From NCBI GenBank assembly GCA_038520475.1, contig JBCBLF010000304.1:1-5102 (forward strand): a stretch of 5,102 bases of DNA, read 5' to 3'. Numbering within the stretch: position 1 is the first letter of the stretch; every line of letters begins with the position of its first letter. The notes below the pieces were generated by a model. The model was not told where the DNA came from and searched no databases. It was given only the letters and a program-made list of their open reading frames with translations. Both the position numbers and the translations under genes were made by a program. Shown here in pieces: positions 1 through 5,102 of the stretch. Source of the DNA: JBCCWF01 sp038520475. GTDB taxonomy: Bacteria; Cyanobacteriota; Cyanobacteriia; CAKZMO01.

Positions 1-85
1 ACGGCCATGCCAACGAATCCTCACGGATACCCACTGTCTACATTCACGATATATACCACGTATGGATTCGCGATGGCATGGCCGT
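1..85. repeat. 12-bp perfect inverted repeat spanning the YbjN gene start
   Basis: The left arm at 1-12 (ACGGCCATGCCA) is the exact reverse complement of the right arm at 74-85 (TGGCATGGCCGT), with 61 bases between. The right arm contains the ATG at 78-80, so if both arms were in one transcript, pairing would bury the start codon. Pairing breaks at 13/73. Whether it extends outward beyond position 1 cannot be seen because the window starts there. It could be a translation-control hairpin, a binding site, a dispersed repeat, or chance. Arm identity is certain; function is unknown. Confidence 0.6.
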
Positions 86-644
86 GACGCTGAATGAGAT
101 CGCAACCTACTTGGAAAATGGAGGTTGGACCTATCGCATCGACCCGGAAGAAGCACGGATTATGACTGGAGTTGATGCAGACCACATCGAAGATTTCTTA
201 ATTGTGGTCCAGCTTGAAGAAGACGGAGAATTTTTCAAGCTGTTTGTTCCTCGAGTATTGGCTGGCATCAGAGACCACCCTTTCAAGGAAGCCGTTTTGC
301 AGACCATGCTCAGCATTTCCTGGGAAACCAAAATGTTGCAATGGGAGTATGACCCATCTGATGGCGAAATTAGAGCCATTATCGAGTTCCCCCTTGAGGA
401 TTCAACCCTAACCGAGCGACAGTTTAATCGATGCCTGCATGGCTTGGTTCAAATCGTTGATGAAATCGCCATGCCACGGCTCAAAGCCGTCATGGAAACA
501 GGACATGATCCGACAGACGTCGCTATGGGAGAGCGACTGTTACTGACGCTTCAGGAAGAAGCTCCAGGTCTCCTAGCCATGTTGGAAAAAGCAATGGAAG
601 CACGAAAGCGTCGGGGTCAATTTCCAGATTATGAGGACTCATAG
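78..644 (+). CDS. YbjN domain-containing protein
   Basis: This 188-residue protein looks like a complete YbjN-domain protein of the cyanobacterial kind. YbjN proteins are small, soluble and cytoplasmic; their fold has been compared with type III secretion chaperones, and in enterobacteria ybjN is linked to stress and motility phenotypes, but no reaction is known. Visible landmarks are a short N-terminal helix (MAVTLNEIATYLE), the strand motif GWTYRID near residues 16-22, a central block DFLIVVQLEEDGEFFKLF at about 39-56, KMLQWEYDPSDGEIRA at about 85-100, and a charged helical C-terminus ending in KRRGQFPDYEDS. There is no signal peptide or membrane segment. The frame is open upstream to the window edge but has no ATG, GTG or TTG there; the ATG at 78 matches the usual N-terminus of the family as I recall it. 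No clear ribosome-binding site precedes it. It stops 59 bp before the convergent gene on the other strand. The family call is fairly sure; the role is not. Confidence 0.85.
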   Translation: MAVTLNEIATYLENGGWTYRIDPEEARIMTGVDADHIEDFLIVVQLEEDGEFFKLFVPRVLAGIRDHPFKEAVLQTMLSISWETKMLQWEYDPSDGEIRAIIEFPLEDSTLTERQFNRCLHGLVQIVDEIAMPRLKAVMETGHDPTDVAMGERLLLTLQEEAPGLLAMLEKAMEARKRRGQFPDYEDS

Positions 645-703
645 TTGATCGCTGTGTCTTTAGGGCTAAGTCCCCTACGTTGATGGATGCCCCGACGAGC
701 TAG

Positions 704-1429
704 CTATCGCCCTGGTGAGACACCAATCCACTGAGTACTGACCGTAATGGCCGCCGATCCGGTTTCACTTCGAAGATCAGGAATCGAAATCACGCATGTC
801 GAACGGTCATTAATCCATGCCCCGGTTACCGTCTGATCATCTCCAATACTGATTTCACATAGGTAAGGATCGAGCAATAAGTTGCTAAACAAAACTTTGT
901 CGTCTTCATCCTCATCCTGATCAAAAATGCGAATCGACAGTTCAATCGGATGCCCAGGTTCAAGCCATACGCGTTCAGCTGTTGCACTCAATCGCCATTC
1001 TGGATAAACATCTTCATTAATTCTGGGTGTGGGTTCGACAGGCGTTAAAATCTGCTGGCCGAGGACAGAGAGCTCAGCATATAGGTCAGGGCGCTGACGC
1101 TGAGGAGGCAAATCAACCGTTGGACTCCCCCATACGCGATTCACAGATAGCTGAACATAGATAGGAGCTAAGCCAAGTGCATGGGCCGAGTTCGGGGTTT
1201 TGAGGTCCAACAGATGGACACTCCACATCATGCCAGCAATGATACTGCCGCTCCCAACGAAAATCGCGCTCCAGACGCGAGAATGATGTAGCGTTTGGCA
1301 CTGCATTTGTTGTTCAACGAGGGAATCTAGCGCGATCGCTCCCTTCCCTTGCAAGAATTGGGCAGCACGGCTAATCACCGCACCGACGGATGACACTGAG
1401 AATGGAAACGAATCACGTGGGCTAAACAT
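704..1429 (-). CDS. Hypothetical protein with one membrane segment and an acidic loop
   Basis: I do not recognise this protein. From the ATG at 1427-1429 it is 241 residues. Residues 52-74 (starting VWSAIFVGSG, ending MMWSVHLL) form one good hydrophobic segment after a cytoplasmic-looking N-terminus of about 50 residues, so it is probably a single-pass membrane protein with the bulk on the far side (inferred). The rest alternates short strands, proline-rich turns and a patch of acidic residues, DQDEDEDD at about 170-177, following ELSIRIF; a beta-sandwich with a C2-like calcium loop is possible but unproven. Two later cysteines (about 191 and 212) could form a disulfide if exported. The frame stays open to a GTG at 1490-1492, adding 21 residues (MTLLCNHHRLSAVLRREKKIF). 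I prefer the ATG because a purine-rich stretch precedes it at 1436-1444. One HIP1 site (1332-1339) lies within, encoding Ala-Ile-Ala. It shares direction with priA but is 302 bp away. Confidence 0.72.
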   Translation of the reverse strand: MFSPRDSFPFSVSSVGAVISRAAQFLQGKGAIALDSLVEQQMQCQTLHHSRVWSAIFVGSGSIIAGMMWSVHLLDLKTPNSAHALGLAPIYVQLSVNRVWGSPTVDLPPQRQRPDLYAELSVLGQQILTPVEPTPRINEDVYPEWRLSATAERVWLEPGHPIELSIRIFDQDEDEDDKVLFSNLLLDPYLCEISIGDDQTVTGAWINDRSTCVISIPDLRSETGSAAITVSTQWIGVSPGR

Positions 1430-1435
1430 AAATAT

Positions 1436-1444
1436 CTTCTTCTC
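1436..1444 (-). promoter_or_regulatory. Probable ribosome-binding site choosing the 1429 start
   Basis: On the minus strand the sequence GAGAAGAAG ends six bases before the ATG at 1427-1429. It is purine-rich and partly complementary to the 16S anti-Shine-Dalgarno, lacking a full GGAGG. It favours the 241-residue form of the membrane protein over the 262-residue GTG-started form. Confidence 0.4.
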
Positions 1445-1575
1445 ACGCCTTAGAACTGCACTCAGCCGATGATGATTACAGAGCAGAGTCACTAATCGAG
1501 CTAAATAATTGGCAACTATTGCCTGACAGATCGTGCCATCGTCACCAATCTCCGAGCGCTTTTATGAGCGAGCTG

Positions 1576-1603
1576 ATAATAGAGCTATAACCGTCATACC
1601 AAA
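1576..1603 (-). promoter_or_regulatory. Possible sigma-70-type promoter for the membrane-protein gene
   Basis: On the minus strand TTTGGT (1598-1603) is followed after 16 bases by TATTAT (1576-1581), one or two mismatches from the bacterial -10 consensus. The -35 match is poor. Transcription would begin near 1569 and give a leader of about 140 bases to the ATG at 1429. Seen only as a sequence match. Confidence 0.25.
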
Positions 1604-1623
1604 TCAGCCATCGTAAATCAGCC
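1601..1623 (-). repeat. Two tandem copies of GGCTGATTT next to the possible -35 box
   Basis: The nonamer occurs at 1601-1609 and 1615-1623 (AAATCAGCC on the plus strand), 14 bp start to start. The copy nearer the gene runs into the putative -35 hexamer. The arrangement resembles paired operator half-sites in direct orientation, but two 9-bp copies are weak evidence on their own. Confidence 0.4.
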
Positions 1624-1731
1624 TTGAACGTCTTGAATATCGTGTCGCGACAGAGATTTCCCAACAAAACCAGGATGTGCGTTGAAACGATGCGTCCTCA
1701 AGGCAATTGAGTTAAATTCACCGTCGATCAG

Positions 1732-4416
1732 CTACATCATCGTCATTGGATCTACGTCTATGGTAATACTTACTGATCGAGGCACAAGCGATCGCACCTG
1801 ATCCAGTTTCAAGTATTGAATCAGTCGTCCAGTCTCTCCCGGCAAACACTTCAGGAGAATCTGCCAGCGATAGCGACGTGACACACGCATCACCGCAGCA
1901 GGGGCAGGCCCCAGCAGTTGGTAATCAGAATGGTCTGGCTCCTGTGGACGAAGGCGATCGCCCAATTGCATTGCTGCTTGCTGAACCGCATCGGCATCAG
2001 GGCTGCTGAGTCGCACCACGATGAGCTGATGGTAAGGGGGATAGCCAAGACCTTGGCGATCGCTGAGCTCATGCGCAACAAAGGTGTCAAAATTTTGGCG
2101 GTGAACTGCTTGGATAACTGGATGCTCTGGCGTGTAGGTCTGCAAAATCACCCGACCCGGTTCCTGCCCTCGACCGGCCCGTCCTGCGACCTGCGTCAAC
2201 GTTTGATAGGCTCGCTCAGATGCCCGAAAATCTGGCAAATTTAACAAGCCATCAGCGGACACAATACCGACTAATGTAACTTGTGGGATATCAATCCCTT
2301 TCGCAATCATCTGAGTGCCAATTAACAGGTCTGCATCACCTTGGGAGAAACGAGTCATCAGCGCCCGATGGGCACCCTTTGTGCGAGTCGTGTCTCGGTC
2401 ATAGCGAAGACAGCGCAACGTCGGAAACTGCCGGTTCAACTCCTGGATAATGCGCTGAGTCCCGCTACCAAAGTGCTTAAGATAGGGAGAATCACAGGTT
2501 GGGCACGTCGGCGGGTGCGATCGCCCATACCCACAATAGTGACAGCGTAAAAACGCTGTAGCCTTTTCATGGGACTGATGATAGGTCAACGACACATCGC
2601 AGTGGGGGCACGTTAGGGCATCACCACAACTTCGACACGAGACAAACGTACTGTGCCCTCGTCGATGCATAAAAAGGATGCCGCGCTCCTGCCGGTCTTG
2701 TAGCGTTTCGAGGGCACTGCGCAGGGCACCACTGAAAATTGAACGGTTCCCCTCTCGAAATTCAGTACGCATATCCACCACCTGAATTGGAGGTAGCGGA
2801 CGATGGTGAATGCGGTCTGGCAAGGACAGGTAATGAGACGACAAAGCCGAGCGTTGGATCTGTGCTTCAGGTTCATGATGAGTGGCTCTGTGATCTGAAG
2901 AATCCGACATGGAAATTTGAATATCATGCCATGACTCTAGAGAGGGCGTTGCCGAACCAAGAATAAGGGGACACTGTTCTAACTCAGCCCGCCATTGTGC
3001 TACCGTTCGAGCGTGATAACAAGGCGCCGGTTGGTCTTGCTTAAAGCTGCTATCGTGTTCCTCATCTAGCACAATCAACCCGAGATTCGCGAGTGGAGCA
3101 AACACGGCAGATCGAGTACCGATGACAATTTGAGGGGTTCCTAACAGCATTTGACGCCAAGTGTCATATCGCTCACCTTGCGAAAGCCCACTATGATACA
3201 CCTGCACCGACGGGCCAAACCGAGCTCGAAATCGATCAGTTAGCTGGGGCGTCAGGCCAATTTCAGGAACAAGCACTAAAACAGACTTGCCTTGCTCAAC
3301 AACTGGGGCGATCGCCTGAAGATAAACCTCCGTCTTGCCTGATCCTGTAACGCCATGCAGCAAAACTCGATGGCCTCCAGTCAGCGCCTGAATGTGTTCA
3401 ACGGCCTTTTTCTGAGCAGGAGTCAGTTCCTTAGGGCGATCGCCCGTTTCAACCTCCGAACACTCTCGGCGCAGCAACTCACGGGGTTCAACCACCACAT
3501 AGCCTTTCTTTTCCAAGGCATACACCACCGAGGAACTGACTCGACTCAGCTGTAAGAGATCTTGAAGCCACACATCACCGCCCTGCCGCCGCAACACATC
3601 GAGCACATCTTGTTGGCGCTGACTGAGTCTCGCATCTTGAGCCGACGACACAGCCGTGACAGCCAAGCGCTCTTTCGGCTTCACCGACGTTGGCGCTTCG
3701 AGATAACTTTCAATCCATCCTCGCTTTGATAAGTCCTGAAGCGCCTGACGAGCATACCGACCTTGTCGCTGAAGATAGGCCCACGTATAGGGAGCTGAGG
3801 GTTTAGACTCAATCCGCTCTAGCATCTGCCGGGTCGCAGGCTGTAAAAATTCATGTGCCCCATCAGGAATCGCCTCTAGACAGAGCCGTATTCGTCGCTT
3901 CGAGCGTCCGAGCAGCCCAGGGGGAAGCGCACCCCGAATCACTTGAATAAGTGGCGTGCAATAGTATTTGGCAACTGACTGTAGCAGCGTCCAGTATTGT
4001 GCTGGGAAAAAGCCTCGACTGACCACATCATCAATGGGTTTGACAGATGCCGGGTCCAGATCTGAGGGTGGAGATGAGCATAGACGAATGGCGATCGCCC
4101 CAACACATTGCGGCCCAAACCTGACGCTTAAGATATCTCCTGGTTCAACAGTTTCATGGTCAGGTACAGCGTAGGTATAGAGTCCTTGGGCTCCTGGACA
4201 ATCGACCAGAACTTCTACCCATTGATAGGTAGAAACGGTATCGTCTCCCTCAATCGAACAGGAGTTGGATGAATGGGGCCCCGATTCAGGCGAACCCAGG
4301 TTCACATCATAGTCAGGCGTCGGCTCCGCTACACGGATTGCTTGGCGATCGCATGGCCCTGAATCAGAGATATCGTCGATGACTGTACCGCTATCTAGAG
4401 CCAAAACCGATTGCAT
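1732..4416 (-). CDS. priA: Primosomal protein N' (replication restart helicase PriA)
   Basis: PriA is a 3'-to-5' superfamily 2 DNA helicase that recognises stalled or recombined forks and lets the replicative helicase be reloaded; it acts in the cytoplasm on DNA. With the ATG at 4414-4416 it is 894 residues, longer than E. coli PriA (about 730). Residues 1-63 are an acidic, low-complexity extension. The 3'-DNA-binding domain begins near 64 (YQWVEVLVDCPG). The helicase core shows Walker A GVTGSGKT at 355-362, the DEEH box at 451-454, GSATPS at 487-492, QMIAKG at 702-707 and motif VI-like GRAGRG at 745-750. Eight zinc-binding cysteines are all present, in four pairs: 594/597, 603/606, 625/628 and 638/641. 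The C-terminal domain with LLGPAPA and RYRWQILLK follows. A Ser/His-rich insert of about 45 residues lies near 497-542. The open frame reaches a TTG at 4530, adding 38 residues rich in cysteine that I judge untranslated; the ATG at 4416 has a good ribosome-binding site. Eight HIP1 sites lie inside. All key motifs are intact, so it should be functional. Confidence 0.97.
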   Translation of the reverse strand: MQSVLALDSGTVIDDISDSGPCDRQAIRVAEPTPDYDVNLGSPESGPHSSNSCSIEGDDTVSTYQWVEVLVDCPGAQGLYTYAVPDHETVEPGDILSVRFGPQCVGAIAIRLCSSPPSDLDPASVKPIDDVVSRGFFPAQYWTLLQSVAKYYCTPLIQVIRGALPPGLLGRSKRRIRLCLEAIPDGAHEFLQPATRQMLERIESKPSAPYTWAYLQRQGRYARQALQDLSKRGWIESYLEAPTSVKPKERLAVTAVSSAQDARLSQRQQDVLDVLRRQGGDVWLQDLLQLSRVSSSVVYALEKKGYVVVEPRELLRRECSEVETGDRPKELTPAQKKAVEHIQALTGGHRVLLHGVTGSGKTEVYLQAIAPVVEQGKSVLVLVPEIGLTPQLTDRFRARFGPSVQVYHSGLSQGERYDTWRQMLLGTPQIVIGTRSAVFAPLANLGLIVLDEEHDSSFKQDQPAPCYHARTVAQWRAELEQCPLILGSATPSLESWHDIQISMSDSSDHRATHHEPEAQIQRSALSSHYLSLPDRIHHRPLPPIQVVDMRTEFREGNRSIFSGALRSALETLQDRQERGILFMHRRGHSTFVSCRSCGDALTCPHCDVSLTYHQSHEKATAFLRCHYCGYGRSHPPTCPTCDSPYLKHFGSGTQRIIQELNRQFPTLRCLRYDRDTTRTKGAHRALMTRFSQGDADLLIGTQMIAKGIDIPQVTLVGIVSADGLLNLPDFRASERAYQTLTQVAGRAGRGQEPGRVILQTYTPEHPVIQAVHRQNFDTFVAHELSDRQGLGYPPYHQLIVVRLSSPDADAVQQAAMQLGDRLRPQEPDHSDYQLLGPAPAAVMRVSRRYRWQILLKCLPGETGRLIQYLKLDQVRSLVPRSVSITIDVDPMTMM

Positions 4417-4423
4417 ATCACAA

Positions 4424-4428
4424 CCTTC
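4424..4428 (-). promoter_or_regulatory. Ribosome-binding site deciding the priA start
   Basis: GAAGG on the minus strand lies seven bases before the ATG at 4414-4416, a near-ideal spacing. Neither the ATG at 4513-4515 nor the TTG at 4528-4530, both in the same frame further upstream, has a comparable site. Confidence 0.55.
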
Positions 4429-4634
4429 AGAAACAACAGATACAAGTGCAGGAGTGCTAGAGCAGCACTTTCGAATACAACAGTAGGAGCGAGAAATCGA
4501 TCGCCCACTTTGCATGGCTGTGGTCAGCAACTCAATGACTCAGTGCTCTTAAGACGCTGTTTCGACTACCCTGACCAGAGTCATATCCAAACCAAGCAAT
4601 TAAATAAAAGAAGAAATAAGTAACTTTGTACCAC

Positions 4635-4658
4635 AATAACATAATGATGTTATTTTTT
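4635..4658 (+). terminator. Terminator-like AT-only hairpin with T tract
   Basis: AATAACAT (4635-4642) pairs perfectly with ATGTTATT (4647-4654) over a four-base loop, and the T run continues through 4658. The polarity suits a plus-strand transcript, yet no plus-strand gene lies upstream in this window. The stem has only two G-C pairs' worth of strength at most (one C-G pair), so it may be a weak terminator, an operator-like palindrome, or chance in AT-rich DNA. Confidence 0.28.
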
Positions 4659-4952
4659 ATACATTTGAGTGCTAGCAGATACCCTTGAATGACTCACTAG
4701 AAGAACATTGAACGATTGCAAGAGCAGGTCAAACAGATTCGAATGCCGAATGGGTTCATCAAGGCATGGAGGAGTGATATTGTAGGTCACGCACATCGCT
4801 TCAGTGTACTTGAGGTGAACAGAAACGACTACCAGTAGAGGATAAATTGACACAAATGTCTGACCAACGCTGTCTGTAGTGTCTCTTAGCTCTCTTATGC
4901 GGTGTGAGGAGCCAGAGTGCGCCTTAGTCATTCTTCTTCGACGTCTTGGCTA

Positions 4953-5102
4953 TTAGGAGTGCCGGTCAATGCAGCGCGGACAGGACACCCCAGGTTCATA
5001 GGCATCGCTTTCTCTATCTTCAGGCGACACTGGATTGCCGCAGGCATAACACATATCATGGGTGCCAAGCGATAGTCCATGAGTCACCGCGACACGGTCG
5101 TC
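4953..5102 (-). CDS. trhO: TrhO, rhodanese-family tRNA uridine hydroxylase (C-terminal fragment)
   Basis: This is the last 49 codons of a gene that enters from beyond the right edge, ending at TAA (4953-4955). TrhO (formerly YceA) uses oxygen to hydroxylate uridine 34 in the wobble position of certain tRNAs, giving 5-hydroxyuridine, the precursor of further wobble modifications. The catalytic rhodanese domain with its cysteine lies outside the window. What is visible is the typical tail: DDRVAVTHGLSLGTHD, following the usual 'F-D-x-R-V-A-V-x-H-G-L' strand of the family, then two CxxC pairs (fragment residues 18/21 and 41/44) separated by 19 residues with PVSPEDRES and GVSCPRC between. The four cysteines form a probable zinc-binding tail common to many family members. 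The nearest downstream gene, priA, begins 536 bp away, so co-transcription is uncertain. The assignment rests on the tail alone but the pattern is distinctive. Confidence 0.85.
   Translation of the reverse strand, partial: DDRVAVTHGLSLGTHDMCYACGNPVSPEDRESDAYEPGVSCPRCIDRHS

Larger units (their letters stand above)
1430..1731 (-). other. Spacer between priA and the membrane-protein gene
   Basis: These 302 bases hold no convincing gene. Reading in the minus direction from the priA stop, there is a weak 5-bp stem (CTCAA/TTGAG, 1697-1711 region) without a T tract, a 10-bp perfect palindrome TGTCGCGACA at 1643-1652, two direct copies of GGCTGATTT at 1601-1623, a TATTAT box at 1576-1581, and then an untranslated leader of roughly 140 bases. 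I see no strong terminator after priA, so read-through into the membrane-protein gene is possible. Confidence 0.55.
1332..4352. repeat. Nine HIP1 octamers (GCGATCGC)
   Basis: Exact copies start at 1332, 1788, 1954, 2056, 2517, 3308, 3436, 4091 and 4345; the first is in the membrane-protein gene and the other eight are in priA. Random expectation for a given octamer in this length is about 0.08. Several are the extended form GGCGATCGCC (for example at 1954). HIP1 is a known hallmark of many cyanobacterial genomes, often associated with a methyltransferase that modifies the core. The sites stop outside these two genes: none occurs in 1-1331 or 4353-5102, although a one-mismatch copy lies at 4497-4504. 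Confidence 0.95.
4417..4952 (-). other. Spacer between trhO and priA, with AT-rich core
   Basis: These 536 bases contain no gene I can support. The part nearest priA (4417-4530) is an in-frame, cysteine-rich extension of the priA frame that is probably leader. The core at about 4585-4665 is very AT-rich (runs such as TTAAATAAAAG and TATTTTTTATAC) and is the likeliest place for the priA promoter, although no clean -35/-10 pair stands out. A hairpin lies at 4635-4658. Small repeats are visible: AATGACTCA at 4534-4542 and 4688-4696, ATGACTC/GAGTCAT inverted at 4535-4541 and 4578-4584, and TCTCTTA twice at 4882-4897. A 93-codon open frame at 4650-4931 on the minus strand is not convincing. Confidence 0.5.

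Noticed and set aside
1..77. Upstream extension of the YbjN reading frame to the window edge
   Set aside because: The frame has no stop but also no start codon in these 26 codons, and the ATG at 78 fits the usual family N-terminus, so the extension is probably not translated.
661..677. 5-bp stem TAGGG/CCCTA between the two convergent genes
   Set aside because: The stem is short, the loop is seven bases and no T run follows on either strand, so it does not support a terminator call.
1918..2244. 108-codon plus-strand open frame within priA
   Set aside because: It lies wholly antisense to the PriA C-terminal coding region, whose motifs are intact; its openness is explained by the composition of the opposite strand.
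4411..4623. 70-codon plus-strand open frame opposite the priA start
   Set aside because: It is antisense to the priA start and leader, has no ribosome-binding site and no recognisable composition; it is a shadow of priA plus spacer.
4620..4631. GTA...TAC pair resembling an NtcA binding site
   Set aside because: The half-sites are separated by six bases, while the NtcA consensus needs eight, and no suitably placed -10 box follows.
4650..4931. 93-codon open frame on the minus strand, starting 21 bp after the trhO stop
   Set aside because: It resembles no family I know. It uses AGA, AGG, ATA and CTA codons more than the neighbouring genes do. The purine run before its ATG sits too close to the start, and the frame runs into the AT-rich spacer. 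I treat it as chance; conservation in relatives would change this.

Overview
The window looks like a piece of a cyanobacterial chromosome. The main evidence is nine exact copies of the octamer GCGATCGC (HIP1, the highly iterated palindrome of many cyanobacteria) in about 5.1 kb, where chance would give far less than one. Protein content agrees: a long PriA of cyanobacterial type and a YbjN-domain protein resembling cyanobacterial homologues as I remember them. The genus cannot be fixed. HIP1 abundance argues against Prochlorococcus and most marine picocyanobacteria.

Layout, left to right. Positions 1-77 are upstream sequence with a perfect 12-bp inverted repeat whose right arm covers the start codon of the first gene. 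Positions 78-644 (+) encode a YbjN-domain protein of 188 aa. Positions 704-1429 (-) encode an unrecognised protein of about 241 aa with one likely membrane anchor; it converges with the YbjN gene. A 302-bp spacer (1430-1731) holds a possible promoter for that gene. Positions 1732-4416 (-) encode PriA, the replication-restart helicase and the only gene here with a thoroughly established role; its frame stays open to 4530, but the best-supported start is at 4416. A 536-bp spacer (4417-4952) has an AT-rich core and a terminator-like hairpin of + polarity. Positions 4953-5102 (-) are the last 49 codons of trhO, a rhodanese-family tRNA uridine hydroxylase that enters from beyond the right edge.

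Three genes (trhO, priA and the membrane-protein gene) run on the minus strand and the YbjN gene runs against them. The wide spacers argue against a tight operon, and nothing shows a shared pathway: PriA works on DNA replication forks, TrhO on the tRNA wobble position, and the other two have no defined role.

I do not see a phage, CRISPR array, insertion sequence, toxin-antitoxin pair, rRNA or tRNA gene. This is mostly ordinary core-genome sequence. The points worth a second look are the start-codon inverted repeat, the HIP1 sites in all three codon phases, the PriA N-terminal extension and internal insert, the unassigned membrane protein, and the orphan hairpin upstream of priA.
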